From Bacillus tequilensis KCTC 13622 (lineage in GTDB: Bacteria > Bacillota > Bacilli > Bacillales > Bacillaceae): a stretch of DNA of 64,000 nt. This document shows positions 39,395-48,401 of this stretch, piece by piece. The stretch lies in NCBI RefSeq assembly GCF_000507145.1, contig NZ_AYTO01000034.1, positions 1-64,000 of the forward strand, written 5' to 3'. The notes under the pieces were generated by a model. That model made no database searches and was not told where the DNA came from. It saw nothing but the letters and a program-made list of their open reading frames with translations. The translations under genes and the position numbers were made by a program. Within the stretch, counting starts at the first letter, position 1; every line of letters begins with the position of its first letter.

Positions 39395-39426
39395 AAAACC
39401 CCGGACTGCTGAAGTTCGGGGGTTTT
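39395..39426 (+). terminator. Terminator of the lcfA-etfA operon
   Basis: Stem AAAACCCC pairing with GGGGTTTT, extended past one bulged base, with a nine-to-thirteen-nt loop; only a short T tail, reading into the xsa control region. Confidence 0.72.
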
Positions 39427-39436
39427 GTATGTTGAA

Positions 39437-39452
39437 ATACATACGTACAAAT
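39437..39452 (+). promoter_or_regulatory. AraR operator 1 of xsa
   Basis: ATACATACGTACAAAT matches the AraR consensus at 13 of 16 positions, with the right half perfect. It lies about 150 bp before xsa. Confidence 0.75.
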
Positions 39453-39466
39453 ATAGAAAAACGTCG

Positions 39467-39490
39467 TTGACATGTACGAACATATATAAT
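39467..39490 (+). promoter_or_regulatory. Putative xsa promoter with short spacer
   Basis: TTGACA (39467-39472) and TATAAT (39485-39490) are both consensus but only 12 bp apart, too close for normal sigma-A. Either a degenerate -35 (CGTCGT, 39462-39467) serves the TATAAT, or the TTGACA pairs with a poor -10 farther on. Confidence 0.45.
39470..39485 (+). promoter_or_regulatory. AraR operator 2 of xsa
   Basis: ACATGTACGAACATAT matches AraR consensus at 12 of 16 positions and overlaps the xsa promoter elements. Centre-to-centre distance to operator 1 is 33 bp, about three helical turns. Confidence 0.68.
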
Positions 39491-39500
39491 AAGGTTTCTT

Positions 39501-39514
39501 TAAAAGCGCTTACA
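39501..39514 (+). promoter_or_regulatory. CcpA site (cre) before xsa
   Basis: TAAAAGCGCTTACA matches 13 of 14 cre positions, just after the predicted transcription start. Confidence 0.75.
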
Positions 39515-39597
39515 TTCATGCTGACTCCCCAGGCAAAAGACAGATCGCAAATTTGACTGTGGTGCTTTTCATATCCGTATGAAAGGAATGGTCAGGC

Positions 39598-41085
39598 ATG
39601 TCTGAACATCAAGCAGTAATCCAGACAGATATTGTAAAAGGAACCATTAACAAAAATATATACGGTCACTTTGCAGAGCATTTAGGAAGAGGGATTTATG
39701 AGGGCATCTGGGTTGGCGCGGATTCACACATTCCCAACATAAACGGCATACGAAAGGACGTGCTGGAAGCGCTCAAACAGCTCCATATCCCCGTCCTCAG
39801 GTGGCCGGGCGGGTGCTTTGCGGACGAATACCATTGGGCAAACGGTGTCGGTGACCGTAAGACGATGCTTAACACACACTGGGGCGGAACCATTGAATCA
39901 AATGAATTCGGAACGCATGAATTTATGATGCTTTGCGAGCTGCTTGAATGCGAGCCGTACATTTGCGGCAATGTCGGAAGCGGAACCGTTCAGGAAATGT
40001 CGGAATGGGTCGAGTATATGACCTTTAAAGCTGGCACGCCAATGTCAGACTGGAGAAAACAAAATGGAAGAGAGGAGCCCTGGAAGCTGAAATATTTCGG
40101 CGTGGGCAATGAAAACTGGGGGTGCGGCGGCAATATGCACCCTGAATACTACGCAGATTTGTACCGGCGTTTTCAAACCTATGTCCGCAATTACAGCGAA
40201 AATGACATATATAAAATTGCAGGCGGCGCAAATGTGGATGACTTTCATTGGACAGATGTGCTTATGAAAAAAGCCGCTGGCCTGATGGACGGATTGAGCC
40301 TTCATTATTACACGATTCCGGGTGATTTCTGGAAAGGCAAAGGATCAGCCACAGAGTTCACGGAGGATGAGTGGTTCATTACGATGAAAAAAGCCAAATA
40401 TATCGATGAATTAATTCAAAAGCACGGCACCATTATGGACCGATACGATCCGGAGCAGCGGATCGGGCTGATTATTGATGAATGGGGCACGTGGTTTGAT
40501 CCTGAGCCAGGCACGAACCCCGGTTTCCTATATCAGCAAAATACCATTCGTGATGCGCTGGTGGCGGCTTCTCATTTCCACATCTTCCACCAGCATTGCC
40601 GCCGGGTGCAAATGACAAATATCGCCCAAACGGTCAACGTTCTTCAAGCGATGATTTTGACTGAGGGAGAGCGGATGCTTTTGACACCGACGTACCATGT
40701 ATTTGATATGTTTAAGGTACACCAGGACGCTTCACTTTTAGAGACTGAAACAACGTCTGCTGACTATGAATGGAAAGGGGAAACGCTGCCGCAAATCAGC
40801 ATTTCGGCATCGAAACATCCAGAAGGCGATATCAACATCACGATCTGCAACATCGATCATCAAAACAAAGCGGAGGCTGAAATCGAGCTGAGAGGCCTTC
40901 ACAAGATAACGGACCAATCTGGCGTCATACTCACGGCAGAAAAAATGAATGCGCATAACACGTTTGACGATCCTCATCACGTCAAACCGGAACCTTTCGG
41001 CCGATATACGCTTCATAAAAACAAACTGAAAGTAAAGCTGCCGCCCATGTCGGTTGTTTTACTCACAGTGCGGGCGGATTCTTAA
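39598..41085 (+). CDS. xsa: Alpha-L-arabinofuranosidase 2, GH51
   Basis: A second intracellular arabinofuranosidase (also called abf2), 495 residues, releasing arabinose from arabinan or arabinoxylan fragments. The GH51 acid/base Glu is in [12 protein letters not shown] (about 173) and the nucleophile in [10 protein letters not shown] (about 299). No signal peptide. AAAGGAATGG precedes the ATG. It stands alone but carries two AraR operators and a cre like the main ara operon, so it belongs to the same regulon. It differs clearly in sequence from AbfA, so it is not a recent duplicate. Confidence 0.94.
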   Translation: MSEHQAVIQTDIVKGTINKNIYGHFAEHLGRGIYEGIWVGADSHIPNINGIRKDVLEALKQLHIPVLRWPGGCFADEYHWANGVGDRKTMLNTHWGGTIESNEFGTHEFMMLCELLECEPYICGNVGSGTVQEMSEWVEYMTFKAGTPMSDWRKQNGREEPWKLKYFGVGNENWGCGGNMHPEYYADLYRRFQTYVRNYSENDIYKIAGGANVDDFHWTDVLMKKAAGLMDGLSLHYYTIPGDFWKGKGSATEFTEDEWFITMKKAKYIDELIQKHGTIMDRYDPEQRIGLIIDEWGTWFDPEPGTNPGFLYQQNTIRDALVAASHFHIFHQHCRRVQMTNIAQTVNVLQAMILTEGERMLLTPTYHVFDMFKVHQDASLLETETTSADYEWKGETLPQISISASKHPEGDINITICNIDHQNKAEAEIELRGLHKITDQSGVILTAEKMNAHNTFDDPHHVKPEPFGRYTLHKNKLKVKLPPMSVVLLTVRADS

Positions 41086-41092
41086 TTGCGCG

Positions 41093-41110
41093 GGAGCCGG
41101 TGCTCTTTTT
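41093..41110 (+). terminator. Weak terminator after xsa
   Basis: A short GAGC-CGGT-GCTC hairpin followed by TTTTT, eight bases after the xsa stop. Only four bp of stem, so doubtful. Confidence 0.4.
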
Positions 41111-41113
41111 CAT

Positions 41114-41139
41114 GTTTTAAAACAGCTCCGGGAGGGCAT
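41114..41139 (+). promoter_or_regulatory. Sigma-B-like promoter between xsa and trxA
   Basis: GTTTTA (41114-41119) and GGGCAT (41134-41139) are 14 bp apart, close to the sigma-B pattern GTTTAA-N12-15-GGGTAT. trxA is a known sigma-B target in B. subtilis, but the exact promoter position there is not known to me. It would also transcribe the 23-codon ORF. Confidence 0.45.
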
Positions 41140-41177
41140 GGTAAAGGTAAATGACAGTGAAGAGGAGATGTTATCCT

Positions 41178-41249
41178 ATGCTTCGTACCATTCTGATGAT
41201 CATTGGGGCTATTGTAGTGATCGGGGCCATAATCAGATTTGTATTTTAA
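41178..41249 (+). CDS. Tiny 23-residue single-helix membrane ORF
   Basis: ATG 41178 to TAA 41249 encodes 23 residues: MLRT, then about 15 hydrophobic residues (ILMIIGAIVVIGAII), then RFVF. A strong GAGGAG ribosome site lies ahead at good spacing. A sigma-B-like promoter is about 40 bp upstream. The layout resembles the 26-residue ORF at 34243. No family recognised; coding is supported by the ribosome site and amino-acid pattern only. Confidence 0.55.
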   Translation: MLRTILMIIGAIVVIGAIIRFVF

Positions 41250-41396
41250 TAACGCTTACATATCCCATTCAATCCAAATAAACATGAGTAAACCGATTGT
41301 GATCAGGAAAAAATAATTTGTAAGCATTAAAATAGCGTGAACGAATGGGAGATGCTATACTAAAAATCATCATTTCACAATTGGAGGAATTCAATA

Positions 41397-41711
41397 ATGG
41401 CTATCGTAAAAGCAACTGATCAATCTTTCTCAGCTGAAACAAGCGAAGGCGTCGTACTGGCAGACTTCTGGGCTCCTTGGTGCGGACCTTGCAAAATGAT
41501 TGCACCTGTTCTTGAAGAAATGGATCAAGAAATGGGAGACAAACTGAAAATCGTAAAAATCGATGTGGACGAAAACCAAGAAACAGCCGGAAAATACGGC
41601 GTTATGAGCATCCCGACACTTCTTGTGTTAAAAGACGGAGAAGTTGTTGAAACTTCTGTCGGCTTCAAACCGAAAGAAGCGCTTCAAGAGCTTGTAAACA
41701 AACATCTTTAA
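41397..41711 (+). CDS. trxA: Thioredoxin
   Basis: The main cytosolic protein-disulfide reductase, 104 residues, with active site WCGPCK (Cys29 and Cys32), the cis-proline in MSIPTLLV and the usual length. TTGGAGGAATTC precedes the ATG. A TATACT at 41356-41361 is a likely sigma-A -10, and a sigma-B-like promoter lies farther up. Codon use is that of a highly expressed gene. Followed by a terminator. Confidence 0.96.
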   Translation: MAIVKATDQSFSAETSEGVVLADFWAPWCGPCKMIAPVLEEMDQEMGDKLKIVKIDVDENQETAGKYGVMSIPTLLVLKDGEVVETSVGFKPKEALQELVNKHL

Positions 41712-41731
41712 GTTTCGGCTGCTTAAGCCAG

Positions 41732-41763
41732 AGCGATTCCGATTGAGGGATCGCTTTTTTTTA
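41732..41763 (+). terminator. trxA terminator
   Basis: Nine-position stem AGCGATTCC with GGGATCGCT (one G-U pair), six-nt loop, followed by eight T. Confidence 0.82.
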
Positions 41764-41845
41764 TTCGCCAATCGTGAACATAGAGAAAAACAAACGTTCG
41801 TGTTAAACTGGAAACATAGGATTAAAACATAAGGAAGGGTACCAT

Positions 41846-43618
41846 ATGAACAAACAACTAAAAGAAAAACTCGCCCTCCTTCCCGATCAGCCGGGGTGTT
41901 ATCTCATGAAGGACCGGCAGCAGACTGTGATCTACGTAGGAAAAGCAAAAGTGCTGAAAAACAGAGTGCGCTCCTATTTCACCGGTTCTCACGACGCGAA
42001 AACACAAAGGCTTGTGACGGAAATCGAGGATTTTGAATATATCGTGACGTCCTCCAATCTTGAAGCGCTGATTTTAGAAATGAACCTAATCAAAAAGCAT
42101 GATCCCAAATACAATGTCATGCTCAAAGACGACAAAACCTATCCTTTCATAAAACTCACCCATGAACGCCACCCAAGGCTGATCGTCACCCGCAATGTCA
42201 AAAAAGACAAAGGGCGCTATTTCGGGCCGTACCCGAATGTACAGGCCGCAAGGGAAACAAAAAAACTGCTCGACCGTCTGTATCCTCTCAGAAAATGCTC
42301 CAAGCTGCCGGACAGAGTGTGCCTTTACTATCATCTCGGCCAATGTCTCGCTCCGTGTGTTAAGGACATTTCCGAAGAGACGAACAGAGAGCTGGTTGAG
42401 GGCATAACCCGTTTCTTAAAGGGCGGCTATAATGAGGTCAAAAAAGAGCTTGAAGAGAAAATGCATGAAGCTGCCGAGAACCTTGAGTTTGAGCGGGCAA
42501 AAGAGCTTCGTGATCAAATCGCCTATATTGAATCAACGATGGAAAAACAAAAAATGACGATGAACGATTTAGTCGACCGTGACGTATTCGCCTATGCGTA
42601 TGATAAGGGCTGGATGTGCGTACAGGTCTTTTTCATCCGCCAAGGAAAGCTTATAGAACGAGATGTCAGCATGTTTCCTCTCTATCAGGAAGCAGATGAG
42701 GAGTTCCTTACGTTCATCGGGCAGTTCTATTCAAAAAACAACCATTTCCTTCCTAAGGAAATACTAGTGCCTGACAGCGTAGATCAATCTATGATTGAGC
42801 AGCTGCTGGAAACAAACGTTCACCAGCCGAAGAAAGGCGCGAAAAAAGAACTGCTCATGCTGGCCCATAAAAACGCGAAAATCGCGCTGAAAGAAAAATT
42901 CTCCTTAATCGAGCGGGATGAGGAACGTTCCATCGGGGCTGTGCAGAAACTCGGTGAAGCGTTGAATATTTATACGCCGCACAGAATTGAAGCATTTGAT
43001 AACTCAAACATACAAGGGACAAATCCGGTTTCCGCGATGATCGTGTTTATGGACGGCAAACCGTACAAAAAGGAATACCGCAAATATAAAATCAAAACCG
43101 TTACAGGGCCGGATGATTACGGATCGATGAGAGAGGTGGTCAGAAGACGCTATACGAGAGTGCTTCGCGAAAACCTGCCGCTGCCCGATCTGATTATCAT
43201 TGACGGAGGAAAAGGACAGATCAACGCCGCAAGAGATGTCATTGAAAACGAACTCGGCTTGGATATCCCAATTGCCGGTTTAGCGAAAGATGAAAAGCAC
43301 AAAACCTCAAATTTACTCATCGGGGAACCGTTGGAGACAGTCTATTTGGAACGAAACAGCCAGGAGTTTTACCTGCTGCAGCGCATTCAGGACGAAGTGC
43401 ACCGGTTTGCAATCAGCTTTCACAGGCAAATCCGCGGAAAAAGCGCGTTTCAATCCGTGTTGGACGACATCCCCGGTATCGGCGAGAAAAGAAAGAAAAT
43501 GCTGTTAAAGCATTTCGGTTCCGTTAAAAAAATGAAGGAAGCAAGCATTGAGGACATTCAAAAAGCAGGTGTTCCCCAAGCTGCGGCTCAGCTGCTTTAC
43601 GACAAATTACAAAAATAA
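41846..43618 (+). CDS. uvrC: UvrABC excision nuclease subunit C
   Basis: Makes both incisions in nucleotide excision repair. The 590-residue protein has the N-terminal GIY-YIG nuclease ([20 protein letters not shown]), a cysteine-rich patch ([21 protein letters not shown]), the UVR motif that meets UvrB (about 200-235), the RNase H-like domain ([30 protein letters not shown]) and a C-terminal helix-hairpin-helix pair ([17 protein letters not shown]). AAGGAAGGG precedes the ATG. The lysC promoter begins three bases after its stop. Confidence 0.95.
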   Translation: MNKQLKEKLALLPDQPGCYLMKDRQQTVIYVGKAKVLKNRVRSYFTGSHDAKTQRLVTEIEDFEYIVTSSNLEALILEMNLIKKHDPKYNVMLKDDKTYPFIKLTHERHPRLIVTRNVKKDKGRYFGPYPNVQAARETKKLLDRLYPLRKCSKLPDRVCLYYHLGQCLAPCVKDISEETNRELVEGITRFLKGGYNEVKKELEEKMHEAAENLEFERAKELRDQIAYIESTMEKQKMTMNDLVDRDVFAYAYDKGWMCVQVFFIRQGKLIERDVSMFPLYQEADEEFLTFIGQFYSKNNHFLPKEILVPDSVDQSMIEQLLETNVHQPKKGAKKELLMLAHKNAKIALKEKFSLIERDEERSIGAVQKLGEALNIYTPHRIEAFDNSNIQGTNPVSAMIVFMDGKPYKKEYRKYKIKTVTGPDDYGSMREVVRRRYTRVLRENLPLPDLIIIDGGKGQINAARDVIENELGLDIPIAGLAKDEKHKTSNLLIGEPLETVYLERNSQEFYLLQRIQDEVHRFAISFHRQIRGKSAFQSVLDDIPGIGEKRKKMLLKHFGSVKKMKEASIEDIQKAGVPQAAAQLLYDKLQK

Positions 43619-43620
43619 TA

Positions 43621-43649
43621 TTGTCCTTTTGAATAAGATCTGATAAAAT
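43621..43649 (+). promoter_or_regulatory. lysC promoter
   Basis: TTGTCC (43621-43626) and TAAAAT (43644-43649) with 17-bp spacer, starting three bases after uvrC. Start predicted near 43656. Confidence 0.72.
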
Positions 43650-43655
43650 GTGAAC

Positions 43656-43927
43656 TAATTTCATAGTTAGATCGTGTTATATGGTGAAGATAGAGGTGCG
43701 AACTTCAAGAGTAAGCCTTTGGAGAAAGATGGATTCTGTGAAAAAGGCTGAAAGGGGAGCGTCGCCGAAGCAAATAAAACCCCATCGGAATTATTTGCTG
43801 GCCGTGCATTGAATAAATGTAAGGCTGTCAAGAAATCATTTTCTTGGAGGGCTATCTCGTTGTTCATAATCATTCATGATGATTACTTGATAAGCAATGA
43901 GAGCATTTCCTCTCATTGCTTTTTTTA
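43656..43927 (+). ncRNA. Lysine riboswitch (L-box) before lysC
   Basis: The leader contains the conserved L-box segments AGAGGTGCGAAC (near 43691), AAAGGGGAGCG (near 43750), the CGCCGAAG loop and the GGCTGTC element. It ends in an 11-bp terminator hairpin (43893-43903 with 43910-43920) with a run of T. Bound lysine stabilises the terminator form and shuts off lysC. Confidence 0.93.
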
Positions 43928-43988
43928 TTGTGGACAAAGCGCTCTTTCTTCTCACCCGCACGAACCAAAATGTAAAGGGTGGTAATAC

Positions 43989-45218
43989 ATGGGTCTTATC
44001 ATACAAAAATTCGGAGGTACTTCCGTCGGCTCGGTCGAAAAAATCCAAAACGCAGCAAACCGCGCGATTGCAGAAAAACAGAAGGGCCATCAAGTCGTTG
44101 TTGTCGTTTCGGCTATGGGAAAATCCACTGACGAATTGGTCAGCCTTGCAAAAGCAATTTCTGGCGAGCCGAGCAAACGCGAAATGGACATGCTGCTGGC
44201 GACAGGCGAGCAGGTTACCATTTCCCTGCTTTCAATGGCGCTGCAGGAAAAAGGCTATGACGCTGTGTCTTACACTGGCTGGCAGGCGGGAATCCGCACG
44301 GAAGCCGTTCACGGAAACGCCAGAATTACAGATATCGACACTTCGGCTTTAGCAGACCAGCTTGAAGAAGGAAAGATTGTCATTGTCGCAGGATTCCAAG
44401 GCATGACAGAGGACTCTGAAATCACGACACTGGGACGGGGCGGTTCAGACACAACAGCAGTCGCTTTGGCTGCCGCATTAAAAGCGGATAAATGTGACAT
44501 ATACACGGACGTGCCCGGAGTGTTTACAACTGATCCGCGCTATGTGAAATCAGCGAGAAAGCTTGCCGGCATCTCATACGATGAAATGCTTGAGCTTGCC
44601 AATTTAGGCGCCGGCGTCCTTCATCCGAGAGCCGTTGAATTCGCGAAGAATTACCAAGTGCCGTTAGAAGTGCGTTCAAGTACAGAAACAGAAGCGGGAA
44701 CATTAATTGAGGAGGAATCATCCATGGAGCAAAATTTAATTGTCAGAGGCATTGCGTTTGAAGATCAAATCACAAGGGTGACCATTTACGGGCTGACGGG
44801 CGGCCTGACAACGTTGTCTACCATTTTTACAACACTGGCCAAAAGAAACATTAACGTTGATATCATTATCCAAACGCAGGCCGGAGACAACCATACCGGA
44901 ATTTCCTTCTCTGTCAAAACAGAAGACGCAGACCAAACCGTTGCAGTGCTTGAAGAGTACAAAGGCGCGCTTGAATTCGAGAAAATCGAGACGGAAAGCA
45001 AATTGGCTAAAGTATCCATTGTCGGGTCCGGCATGGTATCAAATCCTGGTGTAGCGGCTGAAATGTTTGCTGTACTTGCGGAAAAGAACATTTTAATCAA
45101 AATGGTCAGTACATCTGAAATCAAAGTGTCAACCGTTGTAAGCGAAAATGACATGGTGAAAGCGGTCGAAGCGCTGCACGATGCATTTGAGCTTTCAAAA
45201 CACCCTTCAGCTGTGTAA
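43989..45218 (+). CDS. lysC: Lysine-sensitive aspartokinase II
   Basis: Phosphorylates L-aspartate, first step to diaminopimelate, lysine, threonine and methionine. The 409-residue alpha subunit has the kinase domain (IIQKFGGTSVGSVEKI; TLGRGGSDTTAVALA) and two C-terminal ACT domains for feedback. An in-frame internal start at ATG 44724 with GAGGAGG upstream gives the 164-residue beta subunit known in B. subtilis. AAAGGGTGGT precedes ATG 43989. Controlled by the lysine riboswitch. Confidence 0.95.
   Translation: MGLIIQKFGGTSVGSVEKIQNAANRAIAEKQKGHQVVVVVSAMGKSTDELVSLAKAISGEPSKREMDMLLATGEQVTISLLSMALQEKGYDAVSYTGWQAGIRTEAVHGNARITDIDTSALADQLEEGKIVIVAGFQGMTEDSEITTLGRGGSDTTAVALAAALKADKCDIYTDVPGVFTTDPRYVKSARKLAGISYDEMLELANLGAGVLHPRAVEFAKNYQVPLEVRSSTETEAGTLIEEESSMEQNLIVRGIAFEDQITRVTIYGLTGGLTTLSTIFTTLAKRNINVDIIIQTQAGDNHTGISFSVKTEDADQTVAVLEEYKGALEFEKIETESKLAKVSIVGSGMVSNPGVAAEMFAVLAEKNILIKMVSTSEIKVSTVVSENDMVKAVEALHDAFELSKHPSAV
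44724..45218 (+). CDS. lysC: Aspartokinase II beta subunit, internal start of lysC
   Basis: The same frame as lysC restarts at ATG 44724 (MEQNLIVRGIAFEDQITRVT), eight bases after GAGGAGGA. The product is the ACT-domain regulatory part alone. Independent beta-subunit synthesis from an internal start is established for B. subtilis aspartokinase II; the ribosome site here is well conserved. Confidence 0.8.
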   Translation: MEQNLIVRGIAFEDQITRVTIYGLTGGLTTLSTIFTTLAKRNINVDIIIQTQAGDNHTGISFSVKTEDADQTVAVLEEYKGALEFEKIETESKLAKVSIVGSGMVSNPGVAAEMFAVLAEKNILIKMVSTSEIKVSTVVSENDMVKAVEALHDAFELSKHPSAV

Positions 45219-45225
45219 TGACATC

Positions 45226-45258
45226 AAAAAGGCGGGACTATGCAGTCACCGCCTTTTT
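45226..45258. terminator. Bidirectional terminator between lysC and yslB
   Basis: Ten-bp perfect stem AAAAAGGCGG with CCGCCTTTTT, 13-nt loop; usable from both directions. Confidence 0.8.
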
Positions 45259-45260
45259 GT

Positions 45261-45707
45261 TTACACTGGGTCTTTCATATCCCATTTCACAGTCAGAACC
45301 ACTTTATCGGCTCTCTTTTTCACTTGTTCGTATGATTCTGCAATCTGCTCATTCATCAATTGAATTTGTTCAGCGATAAAACCAGCCTCAAGCTGAAAGC
45401 AAGGCTCTTTCTGATATTTCAGCCGGTTGGAAATGATCGGCCCTTCAAGTTCAAATTCAAGCTCCTGTTTTTTAGTGCTTACGTTGGTGAGGGTTCCCCA
45501 GCCCGCTTCTTCAAAGAAGGCCGGAAATTCCTCCCATGATTCAAGAGGAAACTTACGGGCGAGATGTTTTCCTGCCCAATACATCATGGAAGAGTAATCT
45601 TGGCCAAGCATATCTGGGAGAACGATCTCTCGTATTAGTTCGTAGGCATAAGCGTTCATTTCAATTTCTTTAAGGCTGTCAATAGATGCTTCATATTTAG
45701 ACTTCAT
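45261..45707 (-). CDS. yslB: DUF2507 protein YslB
   Basis: A 148-residue soluble protein of the DUF2507 / V4R-like group, with motifs REIVLPDMLGQD and FLEAGWGTL-like EEAGWGTLTNVS. Function not known. Start ATG 45707 (MKSKYEASIDSL) with GGGGAGACAG upstream is preferred over the upstream ATG 45743, which has no ribosome site. It converges on lysC and is divergent from sdhCAB. Confidence 0.83.
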   Translation of the reverse strand: MKSKYEASIDSLKEIEMNAYAYELIREIVLPDMLGQDYSSMMYWAGKHLARKFPLESWEEFPAFFEEAGWGTLTNVSTKKQELEFELEGPIISNRLKYQKEPCFQLEAGFIAEQIQLMNEQIAESYEQVKKRADKVVLTVKWDMKDPV

Positions 45708-45996
45708 ATCTGTCTCCCCTCTCCTTCGTATATTATAGCTCAAACAGGGGGGAGGATTACAGAATGATCCTGTAATTCTTATGAAAAATTAAGCAGAAAC
45801 ATATATTAATAAAATAAAATTTTTCAATCAACTAATCAATTCGGAAAATTGCAATTTATGTACGCGTTTTCTTGACGCCCTTTTGAGGGAGGAGTAAAAT
45901 GAAATTGTCAATAAATCTTAATAAAGTGCTTACAATTGAAAGAAGTGGGGGAAGAAATTTAGCACATTTCGCACTTATCAAACAGGGGGTAAAGTA
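45708..45996. other. yslB-sdhC intergenic control region
   Basis: About 290 bp, AT-rich. It holds the yslB ribosome site and promoter region on the left, the sdh promoter at 45872-45900 and a leader of about 90 nt before sdhC. In B. subtilis the sdhC ribosome-site region is a target of the iron-sparing sRNA FsrA; I cannot test that pairing here because FsrA is not in the window. Confidence 0.5.
45872..45900 (+). promoter_or_regulatory. sdhCAB promoter
   Basis: TTGACG (45872-45877) and TAAAAT (45895-45900), spacer 17 bp. Leader of about 90 nt before sdhC. Confidence 0.8.
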
Positions 45997-46605
45997 ATGT
46001 CTGGGAACAGAGAGTTTTATTTTCGAAGATTGCATTCCTTGCTTGGTGTCATACCGGTCGGCATCTTTCTTATTCAGCATTTAGTCGTCAACCAGTTTGC
46101 CGCAAGGGGCGCTGAAGCATTCAATAATGCTGCTCATTTTATGGATAGTCTGCCTTTCAGGTATGCCTTGGAAATTTTCATTATCTTTCTACCATTAATT
46201 TATCATGCAGTTTATGGTGTGTACATAGCGTTTACTGCAAAAAATAACGCAGGCCAATACAGCTATATGAGAAACTGGCTCTTCGTCCTGCAGCGTGTAA
46301 CCGGTATTATCACCCTCATTTTTGTCAGCTGGCACGTGTGGGAAACCCGTATTGCCGCACAAATGGGCGCTGAGGTTAATTTCGACATGATGGCGAATAT
46401 TTTGAGCTCTCCGGCTATGCTTGGCTTTTACATTGTCGGTGTTTTATCGACAATTTTCCACTTCTCGAACGGTTTATGGTCTTTCGCTGTTACATGGGGC
46501 ATCACGGTAACGCCTCGTTCTCAAAGAATTTCGACGTACGTTACGCTGATTATTTTTGTTGCACTGTCTTACGTAGGCTTAAAAGCGATTTTTGCATTTG
46601 TATAA
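45997..46605 (+). CDS. sdhC: Succinate dehydrogenase cytochrome b558 subunit
   Basis: The membrane anchor of complex II, 202 residues with five helices, binding two hemes and menaquinone. Heme-ligand histidines are visible in helix I-II (LHSLLGV, QHLVVN), FISWHVWET-like SWHVWE and FHFSNGLW. AAACAGGGGGTAAAGTA precedes the ATG. First gene of sdhCAB. Confidence 0.94.
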   Translation: MSGNREFYFRRLHSLLGVIPVGIFLIQHLVVNQFAARGAEAFNNAAHFMDSLPFRYALEIFIIFLPLIYHAVYGVYIAFTAKNNAGQYSYMRNWLFVLQRVTGIITLIFVSWHVWETRIAAQMGAEVNFDMMANILSSPAMLGFYIVGVLSTIFHFSNGLWSFAVTWGITVTPRSQRISTYVTLIIFVALSYVGLKAIFAFV

Positions 46606-46638
46606 GAGTACTAGATTAACAGAGGGAGAGGGGCTATC

Positions 46639-48399
46639 ATGAGTCAATCAAGCATTATCGTAGTCGGCGGGGGTCTTGCGGGCCTCATGGCGACAATTAA
46701 AGCAGCGGAATCAGGAATGGCGGTTAAGCTGTTTTCCATCGTTCCTGTCAAACGTTCTCATTCGGTTTGTGCCCAAGGCGGCATAAACGGAGCGGTCAAT
46801 ACAAAAGGGGAAGGTGACTCTCCGTGGGAACATTTTGATGACACTGTATACGGAGGCGACTTTCTGGCCAACCAGCCGCCGGTCAAAGCGATGTGTGAAG
46901 CGGCACCTTCTATCATCCACTTACTAGACCGGATGGGCGTCATGTTTAACCGGACGCCTGAAGGGCTGCTGGATTTCCGCCGATTCGGGGGTACACAGCA
47001 TCACAGAACAGCCTATGCGGGTGCGACGACGGGACAGCAGCTGCTTTACGCACTGGACGAGCAAGTGCGCAGATACGAAGTTGCGGGATTAGTCACAAAA
47101 TACGAAGGCTGGGAATTCCTTGGCGCCGTATTGGATGATGACAGAACCTGCCGCGGAATTGTGGCGCAAAACCTGACAAACATGCAAATTGAATCCTTCC
47201 GTTCTGACGCTGTCATTATGGCGACGGGCGGACCGGGAATCATTTTTGGGAAATCGACTAACTCCATGATTAATACAGGATCTGCTGCGTCAATCGTTTA
47301 TCAGCAGGGAGCGTATTATGCAAACGGAGAATTCATTCAAATTCACCCGACAGCCATACCTGGCGATGACAAACTAAGGCTGATGAGTGAATCAGCGCGC
47401 GGTGAAGGCGGACGCGTGTGGACATATAAAGACGGTAAACCGTGGTATTTCCTTGAGGAAAAATACCCAGCTTATGGAAACCTGGTGCCGCGTGATATCG
47501 CGACACGTGAAATATTTGATGTGTGTGTGAACCAGAAGCTCGGCATCAATGGCGAAAACATGGTGTATCTCGATCTGTCTCATAAAGATCCGAAAGAGCT
47601 TGATATTAAGCTTGGCGGCATCATTGAGATTTATGAGAAATTCATGGGAGACGACCCGCGGAAGCTTCCGATGAAAATCTTCCCGGCGGTCCATTACTCT
47701 ATGGGCGGTTTATGGGTGGATTATGATCAAATGACAAACATCCCGGGACTGTTTGCAGCTGGGGAATGTGATTACTCCATGCACGGCGGCAACCGTTTGG
47801 GAGCAAACTCCCTGCTTTCTGCGATTTACGGAGGAATGGTGGCCGGACCGAATGCAGTGAAATATGTAAACGGCTTAGAATCTTCAGCTGAAGACATGTC
47901 TTCCTCTTTATTCGACGCTCACGTCAAAAAAGAAGAAGAAAAATGGGCTGAGATGATGGCGATGGACGGAACCGAAAATGCCTATGTTCTTCACAGAGAG
48001 CTCGGTGAGTGGATGACGGCCAACGTCACGGTTGTCCGCCATAATGACAAGCTTTTGAAAACGGATGACAAAATCCAGGAATTAATGGAACGCTTTAAAA
48101 AGATCAACATCAATGACACGACAAAATGGAGCAATCAGGGAGCGATGTTCACGCGCCAGTTCTCGAATATGCTTCAGCTTGCTAGGGTGATTACCCTTGG
48201 CGCTTACAACCGCAATGAAAGCCGGGGTGCCCATTATAAACCGGATTATCCTGAACGTAATGATGATGAATGGCTCAAAACAACAATGGCTAAACATGTA
48301 AGCCCGTATGAAGCGCCGGAATTTGAGTATCAGGATGTCGATGTATCACTGATAACGCCTCGGAAACGGGATTACTCGAAGAAGAAGGTGGCGAAATAA
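46639..48399 (+). CDS. sdhA: Succinate dehydrogenase flavoprotein subunit
   Basis: Oxidises succinate to fumarate in the TCA cycle and passes electrons to SdhB. The 586-residue protein has the dinucleotide motif VVGGGLAGL, the covalent-FAD histidine in RSHSVCAQGG (about residue 41), the succinate-site HPTAIPGDD and SARGEGG with the catalytic Arg, and GECDYSMHGGNRLGANSL. Ribosome site GAGGGAGAGGGG. Operon with sdhC and sdhB. Confidence 0.96.
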   Translation: MSQSSIIVVGGGLAGLMATIKAAESGMAVKLFSIVPVKRSHSVCAQGGINGAVNTKGEGDSPWEHFDDTVYGGDFLANQPPVKAMCEAAPSIIHLLDRMGVMFNRTPEGLLDFRRFGGTQHHRTAYAGATTGQQLLYALDEQVRRYEVAGLVTKYEGWEFLGAVLDDDRTCRGIVAQNLTNMQIESFRSDAVIMATGGPGIIFGKSTNSMINTGSAASIVYQQGAYYANGEFIQIHPTAIPGDDKLRLMSESARGEGGRVWTYKDGKPWYFLEEKYPAYGNLVPRDIATREIFDVCVNQKLGINGENMVYLDLSHKDPKELDIKLGGIIEIYEKFMGDDPRKLPMKIFPAVHYSMGGLWVDYDQMTNIPGLFAAGECDYSMHGGNRLGANSLLSAIYGGMVAGPNAVKYVNGLESSAEDMSSSLFDAHVKKEEEKWAEMMAMDGTENAYVLHRELGEWMTANVTVVRHNDKLLKTDDKIQELMERFKKININDTTKWSNQGAMFTRQFSNMLQLARVITLGAYNRNESRGAHYKPDYPERNDDEWLKTTMAKHVSPYEAPEFEYQDVDVSLITPRKRDYSKKKVAK

Positions 48400-48401
48400 T
48401 C

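Noticed and set aside
43897..44352. Plus-strand frame overlapping the lysine riboswitch terminator and lysC
   Set aside because: It reads through the riboswitch terminator and across lysC in another frame, with no family match.
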